DNA of 35,059 bases from an uncultured Bacteroidia bacterium (lineage in GTDB: Bacteria > Bacteroidota > Bacteroidia > Bacteroidales > Prolixibacteraceae): contig CAIUAN010000025.1 of assembly GCA_903897145.1 (NCBI GenBank), positions 1-35,059 of the forward strand, read 5' to 3'. Every line of letters begins with the position of its first letter. The first letter of the stretch is position 1. This document shows, piece after piece, positions 1 to 7,801 of this stretch. The notes under the pieces were generated by a model. That model made no database searches. It saw only the letters and a list, made by a program, of their open reading frames with translations, and had not been told where the DNA came from. A program made the position numbers and the translations under genes.

Positions 1-3000
1 CGTTAAGAAACGACGCCTCAGTCACCGAGGCCTCAGCTGGCGAAGATCAATCACAATGTAATAGTGGCATCTTTACTTTAGCTGGCAACAGTCCAACTTC
101 AGGTACTGGTACCTGGACACTTATCAGTGGCACTGCAACGATCACCACTCCAAGTTCACCAACATCTGGTGTGACTGGCGTACCAACCAATAGCACTGCT
201 GTTCTTCGTTGGACGATCACCAATGGTACTTGCAGTGATTTTGATGAAGTCTCGTTGGCTAATAATATTTTACCTATCGCTACCGCAACAAGTAATAGTC
301 CAATTTGTGCGGGCACCACTCTTAATTTAATTGGTGGTCCAGCAGAAATGGCAACCTATGCATGGAGTGGACCTAATGAGTTTACCTCTTCAATGCAAAG
401 CCCAATGGTATCTTCGGATGCTACATCAGCTATGGCCGGAGAATACCGACTCATCGTAACCAATAGCTTTGGCTGTTTGGATACTGCAACCACCATTGTT
501 GTCGTGAAGACTATCCCAACCATTACAGAAACGACTTCGGCTGAACGATGTGGCCCAGGCACCTTAACCCTAGGGGCTTATGCTTCTGCGGGTGCGATTA
601 ACTGGTATGCAGCTTCTGTTGGCGGTGAATCTTTGGGTACTGGAATTAGTTTTACCACCCCAAGTTTATCTGCAACTACCACCTATTATGTGGATGCTAC
701 AAATGACGATTGTACGACAACCGAACGAACAGCTGTTATCGCAACGGTAAATCCAATTCCAAATATCTATTTAGAGGTTAGCCAGTTTAATGTCTGCCAA
801 GGAATAACCTCCGTAACGATTTATCATGGGAGTGAAATTGAAAGTTCAAACCAATATTCCATCACGTTTGAGGAATCGGCCTTAACACAAGGATTTGTGA
901 ATGTTGGATTTAGATCCTTCCCAGAAGGGCCAATTCAGGTTATAATACCTGCTAATGCCTTGGCTGGAAGTTACACGGGCTTGTTGAGAGTTAAAAATAG
1001 CATTACGGGATGTCAAAATGAGGGCATTAACATAACCATTACGATTTATCCTCGTCCTGCCGCAACAGCCACGATCGCTAATGTATCGTGCAAGGGTTCT
1101 AATGATGGATCAATTACTGTAACCCCAACATCAGGTGAAGGGAACTATACCTATGGTTTATCTCCTGGAAACCGAACAGGTGGTCCGCAATCTGAACCTT
1201 ATACCTTTGCAGGCCTATCTCCAGACAGCTATACCTGGTCGATGACCAATTATCATGGTTGTGTCGTGACAGGTGAAGCAACCATCACGGAGCCTACCTA
1301 CGCCCTTAGCGCTACCATAGAATCTACAGATGTTTCCTGCTTTGGTGCCTCTGATGGGACAATTAGCATCGTAAGCCCAAGAGGAGGGTACGGCAATTAC
1401 CAGTATACCATCAATGGTGGTACGACCTGGTTGACAACCCCTAATTTTACCGGACTTGCTCCTGCAGTATATGTCGTGGAAATGAGAGATGCGACAGCGC
1501 CAAATTGTATCCTTGCTTTAAACGCTGCCCTTTCAATCACACAACCACCAATACCAACTGCTCCAATTGTTGGAGACCTTGTTCAGCCTACTTGCTTGAT
1601 TCCTACTGGAAGTGTTACTTTGAGTGGATTACCAGAAGGTAACTATATCCTCAATCCGGGATCAATCAGTGGCTCTACAACTTCGAAGACAATTACTGGA
1701 TTAGCACCTGGAACCTATCACTATAGCTACGCCACAAGCTTGGGTTGTCTTTCAATGACCTCAATCGCTGTAGTAATCCTTCCACAACCTGCTACGCCTG
1801 ATACTCCATATATAAAAAGTATTACCCAACCATCTTGTTTAATAGATGCAGGAAGTGTTACTTTCAGTGGCTTGCCACTATCAGGCTGGACTATTAATCC
1901 TGGAGTCTTTACTGGTAACTCTGCCGAAGGGATAATCACTGGATTAGCTCCTGGAGTCTATAAATATACAGTAACCAACAGTTTGGGCTGCATATCATTG
2001 CCTACTGCAGATATTGTAATTCAGCCTCAGCCAATAACCCCTTCGGCTCCAATAACCACGTTGGTTAATCAGCCATCTTGTGAACTAGGCGCTGGAACAG
2101 TTACTCTCGAAGGTCTACCACAAGGAGCTTGGACCATTAATCCAGGTAATATAAGTGGTGTTGCAACCAGCACAATAATTGCGGGATTGCTACCTGGTGC
2201 ATATCAATTTACTGTTGCCAATAGTATTGGATGTATTTCGGAACTTTCAGCTTCTGTAACAATTAATCCATATCCAATTCACCTTGTGGCAACTCCGAAG
2301 GCAGTAACGTGCAATGGAGGTAAAGATGGAGCCATTGATTTGGTCGTCACTTGTGGTTCAGCTCCTTATCAATATGCCTGGACTGGTCCTAATGGATTTG
2401 CAGCTACGACTGAAAATCTAACGGGTTTGGCAGGCGGATTATATACCGTTGAAGTTAAGGATGCGAAAGAGCTAATCGCTACTGCTGCAGTCACTGTCGA
2501 TGAGTCATTGTCTCCAATAAATCTTAGTGTTTTAACAGTCCCAGAGATCCAAACAATGAGTGTCGATGGAACAACCCTGCTTGGACAAACGCTAGGATCA
2601 GTTAATCTGTCAATCGCAGGTGGTAGTCAACCATTCACATTTACTTGGACGGGTCCTAACAGCTTTGCTGCAACTACTGAAGATTTGACCAATTTAATTG
2701 GCGGCACCTATCAGGTTATCGTTACGGATCAATATGGTTGCCCAGCGACAATCCCTGCTGTGGTCGACTTACAGGTTGTATTGTCAGAGGATCAGACTTG
2801 CGTTCTTGTTATCCCTAATGTCTTTACGCCAAATGGAGACGGTCTTCACGATTTCTTTGAGATTAGTTGCTTGTATAATTATGCAAATGCCGAAGTTCAG
2901 ATTTTTAATCGAAATGGAAACTTGGTATTCAAGCGAGATCATTATGGTAATCTTGATTTCTGGGGAACTAAAGAGAAAGCTTTCTGGAATGGTCGTTCTG

Positions 3001-3110
3001 AAAATAGCTTGAATTTCATGGGCAGCGAGTTGCCTTCTGGTACCTATTACTACATCCTTAAGTTAGGCACAGGTAAAGTTCTTACAGGCTTTGTATTCCT
3101 TGGTCGATAG
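1..3110 (+). CDS. T9SS-exported repeat adhesin with gliding-motility C-terminal domain (5' partial)
   Basis: The reading frame is open from base 3, so the gene runs off the left edge; the GTG at 171 is internal. It encodes a large extracellular protein, probably a surface adhesin. In order I see PKD/Ig-like segments (to about base 760), SprB-like repeats with the VSCxGxxDG signature (about 1060-1540), three tandem modules of exactly 81 residues starting at 1584, 1827 and 2070 (each QPxC...G.VT..GLP...INPG...GL.PG.Y...GC), two further SprB-like units containing TGPN.FAATTE.LT (about 2280-2780), and a C-terminal domain starting IPNVFTPNGDG near 2810. That last domain matches the gliding-motility-associated C-terminal family (CHU_C), a type IX secretion signal. 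The two genes directly downstream are T9SS-associated, so the three probably form one unit. Ligand unknown. Confidence 0.9.
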   Translation, partial: LRNDASVTEASAGEDQSQCNSGIFTLAGNSPTSGTGTWTLISGTATITTPSSPTSGVTGVPTNSTAVLRWTITNGTCSDFDEVSLANNILPIATATSNSPICAGTTLNLIGGPAEMATYAWSGPNEFTSSMQSPMVSSDATSAMAGEYRLIVTNSFGCLDTATTIVVVKTIPTITETTSAERCGPGTLTLGAYASAGAINWYAASVGGESLGTGISFTTPSLSATTTYYVDATNDDCTTTERTAVIATVNPIPNIYLEVSQFNVCQGITSVTIYHGSEIESSNQYSITFEESALTQGFVNVGFRSFPEGPIQVIIPANALAGSYTGLLRVKNSITGCQNEGINITITIYPRPAATATIANVSCKGSNDGSITVTPTSGEGNYTYGLSPGNRTGGPQSEPYTFAGLSPDSYTWSMTNYHGCVVTGEATITEPTYALSATIESTDVSCFGASDGTISIVSPRGGYGNYQYTINGGTTWLTTPNFTGLAPAVYVVEMRDATAPNCILALNAALSITQPPIPTAPIVGDLVQPTCLIPTGSVTLSGLPEGNYILNPGSISGSTTSKTITGLAPGTYHYSYATSLGCLSMTSIAVVILPQPATPDTPYIKSITQPSCLIDAGSVTFSGLPLSGWTINPGVFTGNSAEGIITGLAPGVYKYTVTNSLGCISLPTADIVIQPQPITPSAPITTLVNQPSCELGAGTVTLEGLPQGAWTINPGNISGVATSTIIAGLLPGAYQFTVANSIGCISELSASVTINPYPIHLVATPKAVTCNGGKDGAIDLVVTCGSAPYQYAWTGPNGFAATTENLTGLAGGLYTVEVKDAKELIATAAVTVDESLSPINLSVLTVPEIQTMSVDGTTLLGQTLGSVNLSIAGGSQPFTFTWTGPNSFAATTEDLTNLIGGTYQVIVTDQYGCPATIPAVVDLQVVLSEDQTCVLVIPNVFTPNGDGLHDFFEISCLYNYANAEVQIFNRNGNLVFKRDHYGNLDFWGTKEKAFWNGRSENSLNFMGSELPSGTYYYILKLGTGKVLTGFVFLGR

Positions 3111-3170
3111 TTTATACTGTGTACGCAAAATGAAAATAGAATATCAAATACATCCTAAAAAACGATCATT

Positions 3171-4112
3171 ATGAAAATCCTGAATGAAATAAGAACAGCA
3201 ATCATCATGTTGCTTTGCCTAAGCGGACCAATGGTTGTCTTTGGCCAACAGGACCCAATCTATTCGCAGTATATTTTTAACATGCAAACAGTGAATCCTG
3301 CCTATGTGGGAAGTTGGCAGACGATGGGTTTTGTGGCCTTAAATCGAGAGCAATGGCTTGGGATCACAGGCCATCCAACTACTCAGACTTTTTCCTTCCA
3401 GACGCCAATTGTGAATCAGAATGTCGGCATTGGATTGGATTTATTGATTGATAAACTGGGTTCAGAGCGAAGGGTAATGGTGGGTGCCAACTACTCGTAT
3501 CGGATTTCGATTGATGAAACGACCTCCTTGCGTTTTGGCTTAAAAGCTGGGTTTACTAATTACAGCAATAACCTGCCCACCTTGCAGCCATTCCCGGATG
3601 GACTGCCAGATCCTATCTTGCAAAGCGCGATCACTAGTAAGTTTATGCCAAATATTGGAACGGGATTATTCTTGTCTACCTCGAAGTATTATTTGAGTTT
3701 ATCGCTACCAAAACTTTTTGAGACAAAGATCAATGCGAATTCAGGCTATTCGTCAAAAATGTCAGAGGCTAGAGAGTACTATTTTTTAGGCGGTATAGTC
3801 TTTAATATTTCTGACAACCTAAAATTTAAGCCAACTTTTATGACAAAGTCGGCCGTGGGAAGTCCGTTTCAATACGACCTCTCTGCTAATTTTCTATTGG
3901 CAGAAAAACTATGGCTTGGAGGCGTTTATCGATCTGGTGATGCCATAGGCGCTGTGGCACAATGGATCGTAAATAATCGATTGCGGATTGGTTATGCGGT
4001 CGATTTTACCATGACCGATCTGAGACATTATCATAATGGAGTGCATGAATTGATGCTTTCGTATGAAATTGCCTTTATCAAGAAGGTTTATACTTCTCCA
4101 CGATATTTCTAA
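3171..4112 (+). CDS. PorP/SprF family type IX secretion membrane protein
   Basis: A 313-residue predicted outer-membrane beta-barrel of the PorP/SprF family. Residues 1-25 form a signal peptide ending near VVFGQ. The mature N-terminus has the family hallmark QDPIYSQYIFNMQTVNPAY, followed by NREQWLGI.G.P.TQTFS. The rest alternates short hydrophobic and polar strands and the length is typical. In Bacteroidota such proteins sit next to large CHU_C-domain cargo and assist its secretion or surface attachment, as SprF does for SprB. Here it begins 60 bases after the adhesin stop, which implies it is the dedicated partner of that cargo. The partnership is inferred from position; the family call is clear from sequence. 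Confidence 0.92.
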   Translation: MKILNEIRTAIIMLLCLSGPMVVFGQQDPIYSQYIFNMQTVNPAYVGSWQTMGFVALNREQWLGITGHPTTQTFSFQTPIVNQNVGIGLDLLIDKLGSERRVMVGANYSYRISIDETTSLRFGLKAGFTNYSNNLPTLQPFPDGLPDPILQSAITSKFMPNIGTGLFLSTSKYYLSLSLPKLFETKINANSGYSSKMSEAREYYFLGGIVFNISDNLKFKPTFMTKSAVGSPFQYDLSANFLLAEKLWLGGVYRSGDAIGAVAQWIVNNRLRIGYAVDFTMTDLRHYHNGVHELMLSYEIAFIKKVYTSPRYF

Positions 4113-4138
4113 AGTCTAAATCTTAATTCAAAATACTC

Positions 4139-5746
4139 ATGAAACAAATTCTAGTTATTATATTGACAATGAGCTTATTATTTCATTTTGTTCAAGCTCA
4201 GCCCAAGAAACAGACCGATATTTTTGATCTGTCGTCCACCAAAATGTCTGAGCTATCTATTAACAAAGTTTGGAGTGATTTTGGTCCAGCTATCATTGGT
4301 GATGATCTCTACTTTACTTCATTTAAAGATGTGATCAAAGGTTTGTCATCTAAGTCAAAAGATGTCCCATTTTATGATCTTTTTAAGGTTAAGACAGACT
4401 CTTCTGGGAAGGCAATATCTTCGCGAGTACTTATTCCAGAATCAGAAACAAGGTTCCATGAAGGGCCTATCTCTTGGTGCGACAAGACGGGGGAGATGTT
4501 CTATACTCAGTCGAATTATGTCGATCCAGCCGTTAAATATAAAGCATTTCGAAATGAGGGGATTAAGTTGCGGATACTCGTGGCTAAGCAGGTTGGAGGT
4601 TCTTGGGAAACAGTCTCAGAATTTCCGTATAACAATGCAAATTACTCAGTCGGTCATCCTGCCATCAATGTGAGTGGCGACACCTTATATTTTTCGAGCG
4701 ACATGTCGGGTGGCTATGGTGCGACGGACCTCTATTATTCCGTCCGTAAAAATGGACAATGGTCTGAGCCAGAGAATTTAGGGTCTGAGGTAAATACAGC
4801 TGGGAAAGAAGAATTTCCGTTTATCACCGGTGATGGATTTCCAGGTCGTTTTTTGATCTTCGCCTCGACCGCTCATGGAAGTATCGGTGGACTGGATTTA
4901 TTTTATAAAGATCTAAGGGATCCAAATAGCAAGGTTGTCCCTTTTCCTGCACCAATTAATAGTGTGAATGATGATTTCAGCATGTGTTTGTCTGACCAGT
5001 TTGAATATGGCTATATGACCTCCGACCGTCCGGGAACTGGAAGCGATGACATCTACCAATTTACATTCAATAGGAATCTTGATTACTTAAAGGAGATCTT
5101 GGTACTGGATCTGCTTTCCAAGAAGCCTATTCAAGGCGCCACTGTTAATCTTTGCAACCTGAAAAAGAGTAATACGGGTAGCGATGGCATAGTCTCCATG
5201 AAATTTAAAAAAGGGTCTATTTGCGATGTCAAAGTATCAGCTGCTGGTTACCAGGATAATCAGAAGCTAGTATATATGGGGACACCAAAAAATGGAAAAT
5301 TTCCTAGGGACACGATATTTTTAACACAAGAGGTAAAGAAAGAGGTAACCTTACGCAATGTCTATTACGACTTCGACAAGTGGAATATCCTTCCGGAGGC
5401 TGCTGCAGAACTCGATCGCTTGGTGATCCTAATGAAAGAAAATCCAACGCTGAAAGTTGAGTTAGCTTCTCATACCGATGAGCGGGGCGACATCCCATAT
5501 AATATAAGGTTATCCCAAAGACGGGCAGAGTCCGTTGTTAACTACCTTGTTTCAAAGGGGATTGACAAATCGCGTATTAAAGCGCAAGGATTTGGGAAGT
5601 CAATCTTGATTCATAACAGCATCGTAAAGGGCAAACTGACACCAATGGAACACCGGGAGAACAGACGGACTGAGATTATTATTCCAGGGTTCATTAAGGC
5701 AGAGCCTGTAAAACAAGTGAAAGGGGATTTCTCAATGATCCAATAA
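4139..5746 (+). CDS. PD40 beta-propeller / OmpA-domain outer-membrane protein (T9SS-associated)
   Basis: A 535-residue exported protein with a signal peptide (residues 1-20, ending FVQAQ). Residues about 150-305 carry WD40-like PD40 motifs (e.g. DTLYFSSDMSGGYGATDLY, GYMTSDRPG). Residues about 318-395 resemble a carboxypeptidase regulatory-like beta-sandwich (LLSKKPIQGATV). Residues about 405-510 are an OmpA C-terminal peptidoglycan-binding domain (VYYDFDKWNILPEA, then SHTDERGD.PYN..LSQRRAESV). This order resembles PorE-type T9SS periplasmic proteins, although no N-terminal TPR is visible. It lies 26 bases after the PorP/SprF gene and closes the three-gene block, so it probably couples the outer-membrane complex to peptidoglycan. 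Family confident, T9SS role inferred from neighbours. Confidence 0.9.
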   Translation: MKQILVIILTMSLLFHFVQAQPKKQTDIFDLSSTKMSELSINKVWSDFGPAIIGDDLYFTSFKDVIKGLSSKSKDVPFYDLFKVKTDSSGKAISSRVLIPESETRFHEGPISWCDKTGEMFYTQSNYVDPAVKYKAFRNEGIKLRILVAKQVGGSWETVSEFPYNNANYSVGHPAINVSGDTLYFSSDMSGGYGATDLYYSVRKNGQWSEPENLGSEVNTAGKEEFPFITGDGFPGRFLIFASTAHGSIGGLDLFYKDLRDPNSKVVPFPAPINSVNDDFSMCLSDQFEYGYMTSDRPGTGSDDIYQFTFNRNLDYLKEILVLDLLSKKPIQGATVNLCNLKKSNTGSDGIVSMKFKKGSICDVKVSAAGYQDNQKLVYMGTPKNGKFPRDTIFLTQEVKKEVTLRNVYYDFDKWNILPEAAAELDRLVILMKENPTLKVELASHTDERGDIPYNIRLSQRRAESVVNYLVSKGIDKSRIKAQGFGKSILIHNSIVKGKLTPMEHRENRRTEIIIPGFIKAEPVKQVKGDFSMIQ

Positions 5747-5767
5747 GAAAGTTTTGTTCATAGATTT

Positions 5768-5807
5768 AGAAAGCCCAATCTAGTTGATATGCTGGAGCGG
5801 GCTTTCT
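5768..5807. terminator. Candidate bidirectional terminator between the OmpA gene and yihY
   Basis: AGAAAGCCC at 5768-5776 pairs perfectly with GGGCTTTCT at 5799-5807 across a 22-base loop. It lies between two convergent genes, and the right arm overlaps the 3' end of the yihY coding sequence. The U-tract is weak on both strands, so this is a moderate call. Confidence 0.45.
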
Positions 5808-6742
5808 TCTTGGGAGCCTACATCCATTTTTCGGGCACGCCAGATACTCACATTTAGTTCAAAGCCAATGAGCAAGTTTAGGGCATTAAAGTAAACAGAT
5901 AACATAACCACTACCAGCGTTCCAATGGAGCCGTAAAGCGTATTGTATTTTCCGAAGTTGTTGATGTAGTAGGAGAATCCAATCGTGGTAATGATAGTCA
6001 GAATAGTGGCTAAGGTTCCCCCTGCCGAGATAAAGCGAAACTTCGTCTTACGCGCCGGAGCAAGGTAGAAAAGAAACGCGTAACTAAAAAAGAATAAGGC
6101 ACAGATGACAATCCATTTGCCGCCTAGTAGCAAGTAATAAGTGATGTTGGAATGGAGAAATCCAGACTTGACAATGAACTTCATAAACGTTTGACTCAAC
6201 GTTATCATAGCGATGCTAATTGTTGTTAAGGTGGTTAAGATAACCGCTAAGACTAAAGCTACTAGACGCTGATTGATCCAGCTCCTAGATTCAATGGTGT
6301 GAATGCTTCCATTAAATGCAGTAATAACCGACACAATGCCATTTGTTGAGAAGAAGAAGGCAGCAAAAAAACCAAATGAAAGAAGTCCTCCTCTGGGCTG
6401 TGTGACAATGTTTTTAATTGTGTCTTGTACCGCAACATAGGCATTTTGAGGCATGATGCTTTGCAGCAGGTTTAAAAGCTGCATTTGAAAATGAGCAATT
6501 GGGATATAAGGAATTAGGGTGAAAACAAAAATAATAGCCGGGAAAATTGCCAACATAAAATTAAAGGCTACTGCGGATGCCCTTGTAGAAATGGCTCCGT
6601 CTACGATAGATTTCCAGAAAAATAGACCGATATCATAAAGGGGTATCCCATCGAAGAATGGGAGCCTAATTTGCTTAGCCCATTGGCTAATTCGATCGAA
6701 GCGATTGCGAATAAACTGTTTAAGGTTAGGCCAGATTGACAT
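5780..6742 (-). CDS. YihY/virulence factor BrkB family inner-membrane protein
   Basis: A 320-residue polytopic membrane protein from the ATG at 6742 (MSIWPNLKQF). It has about six hydrophobic helices, and the conserved early motif STRASAVAFNFMLAIFPA places it in the YihY/BrkB family (often misnamed ribonuclease BN). C-terminal helices include YNTLYGSIGTLVVVMLSVYF and NLLIGFELN. Function in this family is unsettled; some members are proposed transporters. An in-frame TTG at 6778 would add 12 residues and create a 14-base overlap with the upstream DUF4783 gene. I prefer the ATG, but the overlapping start is possible. The two genes are likely co-transcribed. Confidence 0.85.
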   Translation of the reverse strand: MSIWPNLKQFIRNRFDRISQWAKQIRLPFFDGIPLYDIGLFFWKSIVDGAISTRASAVAFNFMLAIFPAIIFVFTLIPYIPIAHFQMQLLNLLQSIMPQNAYVAVQDTIKNIVTQPRGGLLSFGFFAAFFFSTNGIVSVITAFNGSIHTIESRSWINQRLVALVLAVILTTLTTISIAMITLSQTFMKFIVKSGFLHSNITYYLLLGGKWIVICALFFFSYAFLFYLAPARKTKFRFISAGGTLATILTIITTIGFSYYINNFGKYNTLYGSIGTLVVVMLSVYFNALNLLIGFELNVSIWRARKMDVGSQEESPLQHIN

Positions 6743-6764
6743 TAAAATTAATTTCGTTTGACGA

Positions 6765-7154
6765 CTAGTCCTTGTCAATTCGTAACTGAATAATCATAGA
6801 CCTATCTTCTTTGGATTGAATTAAAATATAAATTCTAAAATTCCCATTGGTGGTTGTCATTTTCCCAATCGCAAAGGATGAATCGCTCCCTCCTTGGTGT
6901 GAAATTTCAAAGTTAAGTGTTTTGTGTTGTTTGAAAAAATCCGCCAGTATTTGCTCCCCTTGAGCTTTAGGGCACACAGTTTGCTGATCCAGAATAGCGA
7001 GTTCGATAGTCTCATTGAAATTCGTGGCTATCATTTTCGCATCTCCGCTTTTAAATCCAGTAACAAGTGGTTGAGAAATCTGCCCCAAAGCAAAAATTGG
7101 AGAGATAACCATCCAAGCAACAAAAAATAAAACCAATCCTAATTGTTTTTTCAT
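6765..7154 (-). CDS. DUF4783 domain-containing exported protein
   Basis: A 129-residue protein with a signal peptide (residues 1-25, hydrophobic LVLFFVAWMVISPIFALG). The mature part starts QISQPLVTGFKSGDAKMIATNFNETIELAIL and ends with paired beta-strands (FRIYILIQSKED.. MIIQLRI), the pattern of the Bacteroidota DUF4783 family, which has an NTF2-like fold. No catalytic residues can be pointed to and no function is established. It is the promoter-proximal gene of the pair with yihY. Confidence 0.75.
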   Translation of the reverse strand: MKKQLGLVLFFVAWMVISPIFALGQISQPLVTGFKSGDAKMIATNFNETIELAILDQQTVCPKAQGEQILADFFKQHKTLNFEISHQGGSDSSFAIGKMTTTNGNFRIYILIQSKEDRSMIIQLRIDKD

Positions 7155-7291
7155 CTATAATAAATTAAGCCTTAGCTTTTAGCAAAAATCGTGCTACTCT
7201 TAAACACGATATTCTAAAGCAATATTTAACGATTATAAAGATACAGTTTTATTGTTTAATAAGCCTTTACCTAAAAAAATGAATTAAAAAA

Positions 7292-7322
7292 TTGGATGCC
7301 AATTTAATCTAACTTAATATTG
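7292..7322 (+). promoter_or_regulatory. Weak candidate promoter for rlmH
   Basis: TTG at 7292-7294 is spaced 20 bases from TAATATTG at 7315-7322, one mismatch from the Bacteroidota -7 box TAnnTTTG. If used, transcription would start about at the GTG start codon of rlmH. The region is AT-rich, so chance matches are easy. Confidence 0.3.
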
Positions 7323-7327
7323 TAATT

Positions 7328-7801
7328 GTGAAGACACTATTACTAACCATCGGTGAGACCGATCAGAAGTATATCAAGGAGGGTATTGCTGACTATGTCA
7401 AAAGGCTCTCGTTTTATATCCCCTTTGAATCTAAAGTGATACCTGACTTGAAGAATCGAAGCTCACTCTCTCTAGAGAATCAAAAAGAGAAAGAGGGACA
7501 ACTAATTCTGAATCATGTGTCAGCTGGAGATTTTCTTGTCTTACTTGATGAAAGAGGAAGTGAACTCTCTTCAATTGAATTTTCAAAATGGATGGAGAAG
7601 AAGATGGCTGCTGGTATGCGTCAGCTTATTTTCGTTGTCGGCGGTCCTTATGGGTTTTCTAAATCGGTCTATGAACGTGCAAATAACCTTGTTTCATTGT
7701 CTAAATTAACTTTTTCACACCAAATGGTCCGCTTGATTTTTGTGGAACAGTTGTATCGGGCCATGACTATTATCAAAAACGAACCTTATCATCACGAATA
7801 A
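7328..7801 (+). CDS. rlmH: 23S rRNA (pseudouridine1915-N3)-methyltransferase RlmH
   Basis: A 157-residue SPOUT-class methyltransferase that uses S-adenosylmethionine to methylate pseudouridine 1915 in helix 69 of 23S rRNA. Length and motifs match the family: the SAM-binding loop FVVGGPYGF near residue 100 and the C-terminal knot LSLSKLTFSHQMVRLIFVEQLYRA with the conserved ending PYHHE. The start is GTG; the N-terminus MKTLLLTIGET aligns with the normal family start and there is no closer alternative. The stop codon overlaps the ATG of the following sensor kinase by one base (TAATG), which suggests translational coupling. Confidence 0.96.
   Translation: MKTLLLTIGETDQKYIKEGIADYVKRLSFYIPFESKVIPDLKNRSSLSLENQKEKEGQLILNHVSAGDFLVLLDERGSELSSIEFSKWMEKKMAAGMRQLIFVVGGPYGFSKSVYERANNLVSLSKLTFSHQMVRLIFVEQLYRAMTIIKNEPYHHE

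Noticed and set aside
171-173. GTG as the start of the adhesin gene
   Set aside because: The same frame is open to base 3 and codes for the same kind of Thr/Ser-rich Ig-like sequence upstream, so the gene is truncated by the window edge.
1584-2312. Regular 243-base periodicity considered as a CRISPR or DNA satellite
   Set aside because: The period is a multiple of three, the units are conserved as protein but not as DNA, and they lie in frame in the adhesin.
7178-7215. Short inverted repeat ATCGTG...CACGAT upstream of the DUF4783 gene
   Set aside because: Only six pairs with an 11-base loop in AT-rich DNA; too weak to call an operator or terminator.
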